64,000 bases of DNA from Streptomyces sp. NBC_00663 (GTDB lineage Bacteria; Actinomycetota; Actinomycetes; Streptomycetales; Streptomycetaceae): the NCBI RefSeq assembly GCF_036226885.1, contig NZ_CP109027.1, positions 8,494,001 to 8,558,000 on the forward strand, written 5' to 3'. Below, piece by piece: positions 42,833 through 50,255 of this stretch (the first letter of the stretch is position 1; each line of letters begins with the position of its first letter). The notes beneath the pieces are model-generated. The model was not told the DNA's origin. It searched no databases and worked only from the letters and a program-made list of their open reading frames with translations. The position numbers and the translations under genes are program-made.

Positions 42833-42905
42833 CGGGTTCCTCCTCAGAGTTCGTCCAGCCCGCCGATTCCACCATGAATGCCCTGATCAGCGGCTCGCGC
42901 GGCGT

Positions 42906-42920
42906 GCAACCAATGTCTGC
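42906..42920. promoter_or_regulatory. site C: GCAA-N7-CTGC dyad (one mismatch)
   Basis: GCAA-CCAATGT-CTGC between the divergent monooxygenase-like and ALDH genes. A TACCGT -10 candidate lies at 42941-42946. Confidence 0.45.
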
Positions 42921-42959
42921 CGCCCCGGGGCTGGTCCCCTTACCGTCCAGTGAGGTGTC

Positions 42960-44423
42960 GTGAACGGCATGCGTACTCTCGAAACCCTGTCGGGCGGCGA
43001 GTGGGTGACGACCGGCGAGTGGATCGACGTCCACGACCCGGCCGACGTCCGCACCCCGTTCGCCCGCGTCCCCGCCCTCGCCGCCAAGGACGTCACCCGC
43101 GCCTACGACCACGCGGAGCGCGCCTTCGCCCGCTGGAAGCGCACCAGCCCCTTCGAACGGGCGCAGGTCTTCACGGACGCGGCCCGGCTGATCCGCGAGC
43201 GCGTCGACGAGATCGCCGCCGACGTGACCGCCGAGAACGGCAAGACGCGCGCCGAGGCCCGCGGTGAGACCCTCAAGGCCGCCGACTTCCTCGACTACTA
43301 CGCCGGTCTGGCCCGCCAGGGCTACGGCACCCTGCTGCACGACGTACGCCCGAACCACCGTACGCACACCCAGCGCGAGCCCCTCGGCGTGATCCTGGTG
43401 ATCAGCCCGTGGAACGACCCGCTGATCACCCCGGCCCGCAAGCTCGCCCCGCTGCTCGCGGCCGGCAACGCCGCCGTGTTCAAGCCGGCCGGCGAAACCC
43501 CCGTCTCCGGCCTGCACTTCGCCCGCGCCCTGCATGACGCGGGTCTGCCGGCCGGGGTCCTCAACGTCGTCACGGGCCGCACCTCCGAGCTGGAGGAAGC
43601 CCTCCTCGACGACCCGCGGATCACCGGCATCACCTTCACCGGCTCCAACGCCGTGGGCAACCGCATCCGCCGCCGCCTCGCCGACCGCAACGTCCGCTTC
43701 CAGGGCGAACTCGGCGGCAAGAACGCGTCCGTGGTCCTCGCGGACGCCGATCTGGAGGCCACCGCGAAGGCCGTGGTCGCCGCCTCCTTCGGGCAGGCGG
43801 GCCAGCGCTGCACCGCCACCAGCCGGGTCGTCGTCGAGCGTCCCGTGTACGACGAGTTCGCCCGCCTGCTGCTCGCCGAGGTCGAGGCGCTGACGGTCGG
43901 CCCGGGCAGCGACCCGGCGACGACCCTGTGTCCCCTGTCGAGCCCGAGGCAGCGCGACAGTGTCCTCGCCGACATCGACAAGGCGATCGAGGAAGGGGCG
44001 ACCCTCTTCACCGGTGGCACGGCCGACACCGACCGCCCGCACGGCTGTTACGTCCGGCCGACCGTACTGGCCGACGTCACACCGGACATGGCGATCTGGC
44101 GCGAGGAGGTCTTCGGGCCCGTCCTCGCCCTCCGCGCGGTGGACGACTTCAGCGCGGCCGTCGACGCGGTCAACGACTCCGACTTCGGGCTCGCGGCGGC
44201 CGTGTTCACCCGCGACCTGGGCAACGCGTACCGGTTCGCCGACGAGGTCGAGTGCGGGCAGGTCGCGGTCAACACGACCACCACAGGCTGGGACGTCCAC
44301 CTGCCCTTCGGCGGCTTCCGCGACTCCGGTACGGCGTACAAGGAACAGGGCGACGAGGTGCTCCGCTTCTCCACCCGGGTGAAGACCGTCGCCGTCCATT
44401 TCGGGGAGGCGGCGCGTGGCTGA
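42960..44423 (+). CDS. aldehyde dehydrogenase (benzaldehyde/semialdehyde type)
   Basis: A 487-residue aldehyde dehydrogenase. It has VISPWNDPLITPARK (Asn), FQGELGGKNASVVL (Glu), GQAGQRCTATSRVVV (Cys) and EEVFGPVLALR. It is more similar in pattern to 2,5-dioxovalerate/benzaldehyde-type enzymes than to the other ALDH of this window. The GTG at 42960 has GAGG four bases before it; the ATG at 42969 is the alternative. The last eight bases overlap the LhgO-type oxidase gene, so aldehyde and 2-hydroxyacid oxidation are coupled. Confidence 0.92.
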   Translation: MNGMRTLETLSGGEWVTTGEWIDVHDPADVRTPFARVPALAAKDVTRAYDHAERAFARWKRTSPFERAQVFTDAARLIRERVDEIAADVTAENGKTRAEARGETLKAADFLDYYAGLARQGYGTLLHDVRPNHRTHTQREPLGVILVISPWNDPLITPARKLAPLLAAGNAAVFKPAGETPVSGLHFARALHDAGLPAGVLNVVTGRTSELEEALLDDPRITGITFTGSNAVGNRIRRRLADRNVRFQGELGGKNASVVLADADLEATAKAVVAASFGQAGQRCTATSRVVVERPVYDEFARLLLAEVEALTVGPGSDPATTLCPLSSPRQRDSVLADIDKAIEEGATLFTGGTADTDRPHGCYVRPTVLADVTPDMAIWREEVFGPVLALRAVDDFSAAVDAVNDSDFGLAAAVFTRDLGNAYRFADEVECGQVAVNTTTTGWDVHLPFGGFRDSGTAYKEQGDEVLRFSTRVKTVAVHFGEAARG

Positions 44424-45624
44424 CGAGACCGTCGGCGTCGTCGGCGCCGGGATCGTGGGGCTGGCCACCGCCCGGGAGATCGCCCTGCGCCGCCCCGGCA
44501 CCCGGGTCGTGGTGCTGGAGAAGGAACAGGAAGTCGCCGTCCACCAGACCGGCCACAACTCCGGCGTCGTGCACGCGGGCATCTACTACGCGCCGGGCAG
44601 CCTGAAGGCGGACCTGTGCGTACGGGGTGTGTCGCTGCTGCGGGAGTACTGCCAGGAACGGGCGCTGCCGTACGAGGAGATCGGCAAGCTCGTCATGGCG
44701 GTCCGCGAGGACGAACTCGGCCGCATGGAGAACCTCTACGAGCGGGCGAGGAACAACCACGTCCCCGATCTGCGGAAGGTCTCCAAGGACGAGATCAAGG
44801 AGATCGAGCCCCACACCGGCGGCATCGCGGCCCTGCACTCACCGCGCACCGCGATCACCGACTACAAGGCGATCGCCCGGGAGTTCGCCAAGGACATCGA
44901 GGCCTCCGGCGGTGAGGTACGACTGGGCTTCGCCGTCACCTCGATCACCAACGTCCCGGGCGGCATCGAGGTCGCCTCCGGCCAGGAACGGATCAGGGTC
45001 GACCGGCTGATCCTGTGCGCGGGCCTCCAGTCGGACGCCGTCGCGAAACTCGCGCAGGACAAGCAGGAGCCGAAGATCATCCCGTTCCGCGGGGAGTACA
45101 TGCTCCTCAAGCCGGACCGGACGCACCTCGTGCGCGGCCTCGTCTACCCGGTCCCCGACCCCCGCTACCCCTTCCTCGGCGTGCACTTCACGCCACGCGT
45201 CGACGGCTCGGTCGAGGTCGGCCCGAACGCCGTCCTGGCCCTGGCCAGGGAGGGCTACACGCTCGGCAGGATCTCCCCGAAGGACCTCCTGGGCATCGCC
45301 GCCTACCCCGGCACCTGGCGGATGGCGGCCCAGCACTGGCGTACCGGCATCAAGGAGTACCGCGGCGCCCTGTCCGCGGCGGCCTTCATGAAGGACGCGG
45401 GGCTCTACGTCCCCGGCGTCGGCGTCACGGACGTCGTGCGTGGCGGGGCGGGTGTACGGGCCCAGGCGCTGGACCGGGACGGCACCCTCGTCGACGACTT
45501 CCGCATCCATGGCGCCGGCCGGATCACCGCCGTACGCAACGCGCCCTCGCCCGCCGCGACGGCCTCGATGGCGATCGCGGAGCACATCGTCGACGCGGTC
45601 TTCCACCATGGCGGCGCAACCTGA
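44416..45624 (+). CDS. L-2-hydroxyglutarate oxidase-type FAD enzyme (LhgO family)
   Basis: A 402-residue DAO-family flavoprotein. The FAD motif is VGVVGAGIVGLATAREIALRRPG, followed by the family-typical HQTGHNSGVVHAGIYYAPGSLKADLCVRG and the C-terminal GVGVTDVVRGGAGVRAQALDRDGTLVDDF. The family oxidises L-2-hydroxyglutarate to 2-oxoglutarate. In this setting another 2-hydroxydicarboxylate is possible. The GTG start, with GGGAGGCGGC before it, lies inside the ALDH gene. Confidence 0.92.
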   Translation: MADETVGVVGAGIVGLATAREIALRRPGTRVVVLEKEQEVAVHQTGHNSGVVHAGIYYAPGSLKADLCVRGVSLLREYCQERALPYEEIGKLVMAVREDELGRMENLYERARNNHVPDLRKVSKDEIKEIEPHTGGIAALHSPRTAITDYKAIAREFAKDIEASGGEVRLGFAVTSITNVPGGIEVASGQERIRVDRLILCAGLQSDAVAKLAQDKQEPKIIPFRGEYMLLKPDRTHLVRGLVYPVPDPRYPFLGVHFTPRVDGSVEVGPNAVLALAREGYTLGRISPKDLLGIAAYPGTWRMAAQHWRTGIKEYRGALSAAAFMKDAGLYVPGVGVTDVVRGGAGVRAQALDRDGTLVDDFRIHGAGRITAVRNAPSPAATASMAIAEHIVDAVFHHGGAT

Positions 45625-45648
45625 AAGTGCCCTGCTGAGAGGGCACTT
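45625..45648 (+). terminator. hairpin after the LhgO-type gene
   Basis: AAGTGCCCT (45625-45633) and AGGGCACTT (45640-45648) form a 9-bp stem directly after the stop codon. Confidence 0.6.
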
Positions 45649-45708
45649 GAGCGCAACAAGTGGTTGCGCTCCCAGGGGCTCCGCAGGGGTTCGGAACCCG
45701 CCTAGCGT
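45649..45708 (+). promoter_or_regulatory. site B dyad and promoter of the amidohydrolase operon
   Basis: Arms GAGCGCAAC (45649-45657) and GTTGCGCTC (45663-45671) around a 5-base centre contain GCAA-N7-TTGC (45653-45667). A TAGCGT -10 candidate is at 45703-45708, placing the dyad centre near -55. This is the most symmetrical of the four sites. Confidence 0.65.
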
Positions 45709-45758
45709 TCCACCCGCACCACAGCGTCACCCCTCCTTCGAAGAGAAAGAGTCCCACG

Positions 45759-46619
45759 ATGTTCGTTGTCGACACGCAGATCCACATCTGGCTGGAAGAG
45801 TCCGCGGACCGCCCCTGGGTGCCCGGCGCCCGGGAGCGCATCCGCCTCAACGGCCACCGCGAGGACCCCTTCTCGTACGAGGAGGCCCTGGAGCTGATGG
45901 ACGAGGCCGGCGTGAACCGCGCGCTGATCCTGCCGCCGTCCTGGGAGGGCGACCGCATCGACTACGCCCTGGAGGCCTGCGAGGCACACCCCGACCGCTT
46001 CGGCATCATGGCCCGCGTCCCGCAGAACAAGCCCGAAGAGGGCAAGGCCATGCTCAAGGACTTCGCGCAGAACCCGCACGTCAAGGGCACCCGGCTCACC
46101 TTCCACCGGCCGCAGGACCGCAACTGGATGATCGACGGCACCAACGACTGGTACTGGCCGATCGCCGAGGAGCTCGGCATTGCGACGATGGTCCACGCGC
46201 CCATCTGGAAGCGGGAGCTGGGCGAGATCGCCACCAAGCACCCCGAGCTGAAGATCATCATCGACCACATGGGCATCATGGCCCGCTGTGTGGACGACGC
46301 GATCGGCTACTGGGTCGCGGAGACCGCCGACCTGGCCGCCCACCCCAACATCTACGTCAAGGTCTCGGCACTGCCCGGCTACTCCACCCAGCCCTTCCCG
46401 AACAACAACATCCAGAAGTACGTGCGCGAGATGGTCGACAAGATGGGCCCGCAGCGCTGCTTCTACGGCACCGACATCACCCGCCTGCTCGGCCACGGCA
46501 TCACCTACACCGACACGATCGAGCAGTTCACCAAGCACTGGGACTTCACGCCCGAGGAGCTTGAATGGATCATGGGCCGCGGTATCTCCGAGGTCCTGAA
46601 CTGGCCGATCGAGGGCTGA
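45759..46619 (+). CDS. amidohydrolase-2-family metal enzyme
   Basis: A 286-residue TIM-barrel hydrolase or decarboxylase of the COG2159/COG3618 type. The N-terminal metal motif is DTQIHIW, with Gln in place of the first His of HxH. Further ligands are His in TMVHAPIW, IIDHMGIM and Asp in FYGTDITRLLG. The family includes lactonases such as LigI and non-oxidative decarboxylases. It starts an operon with a ThDP enzyme and an Ldh-type dehydrogenase. The ATG 45759 is chosen for the motif at residue 5; the longer frame covers the promoter. Confidence 0.86.
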   Translation: MFVVDTQIHIWLEESADRPWVPGARERIRLNGHREDPFSYEEALELMDEAGVNRALILPPSWEGDRIDYALEACEAHPDRFGIMARVPQNKPEEGKAMLKDFAQNPHVKGTRLTFHRPQDRNWMIDGTNDWYWPIAEELGIATMVHAPIWKRELGEIATKHPELKIIIDHMGIMARCVDDAIGYWVAETADLAAHPNIYVKVSALPGYSTQPFPNNNIQKYVREMVDKMGPQRCFYGTDITRLLGHGITYTDTIEQFTKHWDFTPEELEWIMGRGISEVLNWPIEG

Positions 46620-46632
46620 GGAAACACGAGAG

Positions 46633-48342
46633 ATGACCGACACCACCACTTCCCCCGGCGCCGACGGCGGCGACGCTCTCGTCACCGCCTTCAACGCCGT
46701 CGGCGCCGACTACCTCTTCTGCTCCTCGGGGTCCGAATGGGCCCCGGTGTGGGAGTCCCTGGCCCGCCGCCACCGGGACGGGCTGCCCTGCCCCGAGTAC
46801 CTCGACCTCACCCACGAGACGGTCGCGGTCGGCATGGCCACCGGCTACGGCCTGATCAAGCGCCGCCCCCAGGGGGTACTCCTGCACGCGGCGCCCGGAC
46901 TCCTCCAGGGCTCGATGGCGGTCCACGGGGCGCTGCTCGCCGGCGTCCCGATGGTGGTCAGCTCCTCGGAGTCGACCACGTACGGCGACGGGCCCGGTCA
47001 GGATCCGGGCGGCCAGTGGTACCGCAACCTGTCCATCGTGGGAGGCCCGCACTCGGTGGCCCAGCCGTTCACCAAGTGGTCCACCGAGGCGGCGAGCGTC
47101 CACACGCTCCCCACGATGGTCACCCGGGCGGCGGAACTGTCCTGGCGGGCCCCGGCGGGACCGGCGTACCTCAACATCCCGCTGGAGATCCTCCTGGAGG
47201 AGTGGGTCGGCCGCGAGGCCAAGCCCCTCGTCGCCCCCGGCTCCACCCACAGCTCACCGGAAGAGGTCGACCCGGTCGCGCAGCTGATCAGGGACGCGAA
47301 GAACCCGGTCGTCGTCACCGAGACGGCCGGTCGTGAGGCGGGCGGTTTCGAGGCCCTCGTCGCCTTCGCCGAGGCCTGGAACATCCCGGTCGTCGAGCCC
47401 GACTCGGCGGTCTGCGGCAACTTCCCGCGCACCCACCCGCTGCACGCCGGCAGCGACATCGGCCCCTGGATGGACGAGGCCGACCTCATCCTCCTCGTCA
47501 ACTGCCGCGCCCCGTTCTACCCGCCGTCGCGCCGCCCCTCGAAGGCGAAGATCGTGGTGATCGACGAGGTGCCGCAACGCCCGCACGTCGTCTACCAAGT
47601 CCTGTTCGCGGACCGGTACTTGGAAGGCAACGTCGCCAACACCCTGCGCCAGCTGGCGAAGCGGGCGAAGGACCTGGACGAGAACGCGGTGGCTGTCCGC
47701 CGGGCGGCACAGGAGGAGCGGCACGCCGCCGAAGAGCAGGCCATCGCCGCCGCCGAGTCGAAGGCCGCCGACGCCCAGGGCATCGACCCGGTACTGGTCG
47801 CGGCGACCCTGCGCGAACTGCTCGACGGCCAGGACGCGATCGTCGTCGACGAGACCATCACCCACAGCCGCGTGGTGAAGCGGCACGTGCAGACCGCCGA
47901 CCCCGACTCGTACTTCTACGTCCAGGGCGGACTGGGCCAGGGCATCGCGGTGGCGCTGGGCGTCAAACTGGCCGCACGCGAACGCCCGGTGGTTCTGACG
48001 ATCGGGGACGGTGCCTTCACCTACAACCCGGTCATCCCGTCGTACGACGCGTCGAAGGCGTACGAACTCCCGCTGCTGATCGTCGTGTTCAACAACCGTG
48101 TCTACAAGTCGATGAATCTCAACCACCGTCGCTTCTACCCCGAGGGCGCCGCCGCCGAGACGGGGGAGTGGCTCGGCACCGATCTGCACCGGCTGCCCCG
48201 ACTGGCGTCCTTCGCCGAACCGTTCGGCCTGCACACCGAGACCGTCGACACCCCGGACGCGCTCACCCCCGCGCTGGAGCGCGCCCTCAAGTCCGTGGCC
48301 GAGGGCACGACCGCGGTCGTCGACGTCCTCGTCACCCGCTAG
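46633..48342 (+). CDS. thiamine-diphosphate-dependent decarboxylase/synthase-like enzyme
   Basis: A 569-residue ThDP enzyme of the acetolactate synthase/benzoylformate decarboxylase superfamily. The cofactor-activating Glu62 is in LTHETVAVGMA, and the ThDP-Mg motif begins IGDGAFTYNPV and ends IVVFNNRVY. A central domain (about 200-340) and a helical Ala/Glu-rich insert near 355-385 separate the two ThDP domains. It probably decarboxylates a 2-oxo acid made by the neighbouring dehydrogenases (inference). It is 13 bp after the amidohydrolase gene. Confidence 0.9.
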   Translation: MTDTTTSPGADGGDALVTAFNAVGADYLFCSSGSEWAPVWESLARRHRDGLPCPEYLDLTHETVAVGMATGYGLIKRRPQGVLLHAAPGLLQGSMAVHGALLAGVPMVVSSSESTTYGDGPGQDPGGQWYRNLSIVGGPHSVAQPFTKWSTEAASVHTLPTMVTRAAELSWRAPAGPAYLNIPLEILLEEWVGREAKPLVAPGSTHSSPEEVDPVAQLIRDAKNPVVVTETAGREAGGFEALVAFAEAWNIPVVEPDSAVCGNFPRTHPLHAGSDIGPWMDEADLILLVNCRAPFYPPSRRPSKAKIVVIDEVPQRPHVVYQVLFADRYLEGNVANTLRQLAKRAKDLDENAVAVRRAAQEERHAAEEQAIAAAESKAADAQGIDPVLVAATLRELLDGQDAIVVDETITHSRVVKRHVQTADPDSYFYVQGGLGQGIAVALGVKLAARERPVVLTIGDGAFTYNPVIPSYDASKAYELPLLIVVFNNRVYKSMNLNHRRFYPEGAAAETGEWLGTDLHRLPRLASFAEPFGLHTETVDTPDALTPALERALKSVAEGTTAVVDVLVTR

Positions 48343-48351
48343 GAGACCCTC

Positions 48352-49395
48352 ATGTCCACCACCCCGCAGAAGGTGCTCGTCCCCGCCGACGAGCTGCGCA
48401 CCTTCGCCGCCGCCCTCCTGGAGAAGGGCGGCCTGAGCCCCGAGCACGCCCGGACCACGGCCGACGTGTTCGTCTGGGCCGCCCGGCGCGGCGTCGACTC
48501 CCACGGCACCGCCCGCGTCCCGGCCTACCTGGACCTGCTCGCCAAGGGCGTCGCGAACGCCACGCCCGAGATCAAGGTCGAGTCGACCACCCCGGCAGCC
48601 GCAGTCCTCCACGCCGACCGCGCCCCCGGCCCGGTGGCCCTGAGCGCGGCGGCGGAAGAGGCGGTACGACGGGCCCGTACGACCGGCATCGCCACCGTGG
48701 GCGTACGCGAGACCGTCCACACCGGCGCCATCGGCTACTACGTCTCCAAGATCGCCGAACAGGGCCTGGTCGGCCTCGGCTTCGTGGCCGGCATGCCCAA
48801 CATGGGCTACACGGGCGTCAAGGGGGCGGCGGTGGCCACGAGCCCGCTCGCGATCGCCGTACCGGCCCGCACCCACGCCCCGCTGCTCCTAGACATGGCC
48901 ACCGCCACCATCGCCCTCGGCAAGATCCGCCAGGCGAAGGCGAGCGGCACCCCGCTCCCGGAGGGCGCCGCCGCCACGGCGGACGGCACCCCGACGACCG
49001 ACCCGGAGCAGGCGGTCATGCCTCTGCCGCTGGGCGGCGCGAAGGGGTCCGGGATGTCCCTCGCCTTCGAACTCCTCACCAGCGTCCTGGTCGGCGCCCC
49101 GATCTTCGCGTCCTTCCACTCGGACGACCCGAAGGGCCGCAAGCACCGCCAGAACGCGCTGCTGATCGCGATCGATCCGGTGGCTTTCGGCGGAGCGGAT
49201 TCCTTCACGGCGGCGGTCGACGAAACCCTGAGCACCCTGAAGGGGTTGCCGAGTGAGGACGGCGTCTACTACCCGGGCGAGCGCAGTGCGGCGGTCGCCG
49301 AGGAGCGAGGTGAGAAGGGCATCCCGGTGGCCCCGAAGGTATGGCGTGAGCTGACGGAGCGAGCCGAACAACTAGGGGTACCTGTACCTGCCTAG
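48352..49395 (+). CDS. Ldh-family (malate/L-lactate-type) NAD(P) dehydrogenase
   Basis: A 347-residue YlbC/MDH2-type dehydrogenase. It has RGVDSHGTARVPAYLDLLAKG, ETVHTGAIGYYVSKIAEQGLVGLGF, VATSPLAIAVPAR, LLDMATATIALGKI and PLGGAKGSGMSLAFELL, all hallmarks of the type-2 malate/L-lactate/ureidoglycolate dehydrogenase family. It would interconvert a 2-hydroxy acid and its 2-oxo acid, upstream of the ThDP enzyme. It is preceded by TAGGAGA at the decarboxylase stop. Confidence 0.92.
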   Translation: MSTTPQKVLVPADELRTFAAALLEKGGLSPEHARTTADVFVWAARRGVDSHGTARVPAYLDLLAKGVANATPEIKVESTTPAAAVLHADRAPGPVALSAAAEEAVRRARTTGIATVGVRETVHTGAIGYYVSKIAEQGLVGLGFVAGMPNMGYTGVKGAAVATSPLAIAVPARTHAPLLLDMATATIALGKIRQAKASGTPLPEGAAATADGTPTTDPEQAVMPLPLGGAKGSGMSLAFELLTSVLVGAPIFASFHSDDPKGRKHRQNALLIAIDPVAFGGADSFTAAVDETLSTLKGLPSEDGVYYPGERSAAVAEERGEKGIPVAPKVWRELTERAEQLGVPVPA

Positions 49396-49475
49396 GGGCG
49401 CGGGGCTGTATCGATCGGCGGCTCGGCCGCGTGGGCGAGACAAGCCCCCCACGACCCGCACCCGCGCACGACGCG

Positions 49476-49507
49476 AAGGACCCGAGCTCTCAGGCGCCCG
49501 GGTCCTT
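49476..49507. terminator. bidirectional hairpin
   Basis: AAGGACCCG (49476-49484) pairs with CGGGTCCTT (49499-49507). It lies at the convergent end of the Ldh-type gene and the TetR gene and overlaps the last TetR codons. Confidence 0.6.
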
Positions 49508-50080
49508 CCGCATGCGCACACCATCCAACGCGATCCCCAGCACCCGGTCCCGCTGCGCCTCGTCCTCGAACGCGGTCGCCATGATCCCCGCGACCATCCG
49601 CAGCAGATCCCCGAACTCCATGTCCCCCCGCACGGCCCCCGCCTCCTGCGCCCGCGTGAACAGCGGCCCCCCACCCGCGTACATCGACTCGCGGCACGCC
49701 ACGAAGATCTCCGACTCGCCGTCGAGAGCCTCCCGCACCGCCCGCTTCGTCACCATGTACCCCGCGAACCGGTCGAGCCAGACCGTCAGCGCCTCCCACG
49801 GCTCCCGGTCCGCCAGCTCCACCGCCAGCCGGCACAGCGCGTTGACCTCGTCCGCGTAGACCGTCTCGAAGAGTTGCCGCCGGGTCGGGAAGTTCCGGTA
49901 CAGCGTGCCGATGCCGACCCCCGCGCGCCGCGCGATGTCCTCCAGCGACGCCTCGGAGCCGTGCTCGGCGAACGCCTCCCGTGCGGCGGCCAGCAGCGCG
50001 TCGTAGTTGCGGGCGGCGTCTTTGCGGGTGGGGCGGCGCGCCGCGACGAGCTCGGTGACGGGGAAGGACTGGGTGGTCAC
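49490..50080 (-). CDS. TetR-family repressor of the MFS exporter
   Basis: A 196-residue regulator. The HTH is in ARNYDALLAAAREAFAEHGSEASLEDIARRAGVGIGTLYRNFPTRRQLFETVYADEV (residues 20-75), and the C-terminal helices resemble SbtR/KstR2-like domains. It is divergent from an EmrB/QacA-type MFS gene, with three palindromes between, and should repress both. Confidence 0.93.
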   Translation of the reverse strand: MTTQSFPVTELVAARRPTRKDAARNYDALLAAAREAFAEHGSEASLEDIARRAGVGIGTLYRNFPTRRQLFETVYADEVNALCRLAVELADREPWEALTVWLDRFAGYMVTKRAVREALDGESEIFVACRESMYAGGGPLFTRAQEAGAVRGDMEFGDLLRMVAGIMATAFEDEAQRDRVLGIALDGVRMRKDPGA

Positions 50081-50101
50081 GGACGCCTCCCGAAGGTAAA
50101 G

Positions 50102-50168
50102 CGGAGGTTTACCTCCGTTACGGGTTGAAGCGGAGGCATGCCTCCGATAGAGTGGAGGCGTACCTCCA
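50102..50168. promoter_or_regulatory. three TetR palindromes and the MFS promoter
   Basis: CGGAGGTTTACCTCCG (50102-50117), CGGAGGCATGCCTCCG (50131-50146) and TGGAGGCGTACCTCCA (50153-50168). The middle one almost fills the 17-bp spacer between -35 TTGAAG (50125-50130) and -10 TAGAGT (50148-50153). These are very likely sites for the divergent TetR protein. Confidence 0.85.
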
Positions 50169-50255
50169 CTTTAGCAGTCGAGGTGCCTCCTCATTCTTTC
50201 CGCGACCGCTCCCCAGAGGCTCCGGCCGCATCCTCGTGCTCGGAGAGGCTTCTCC

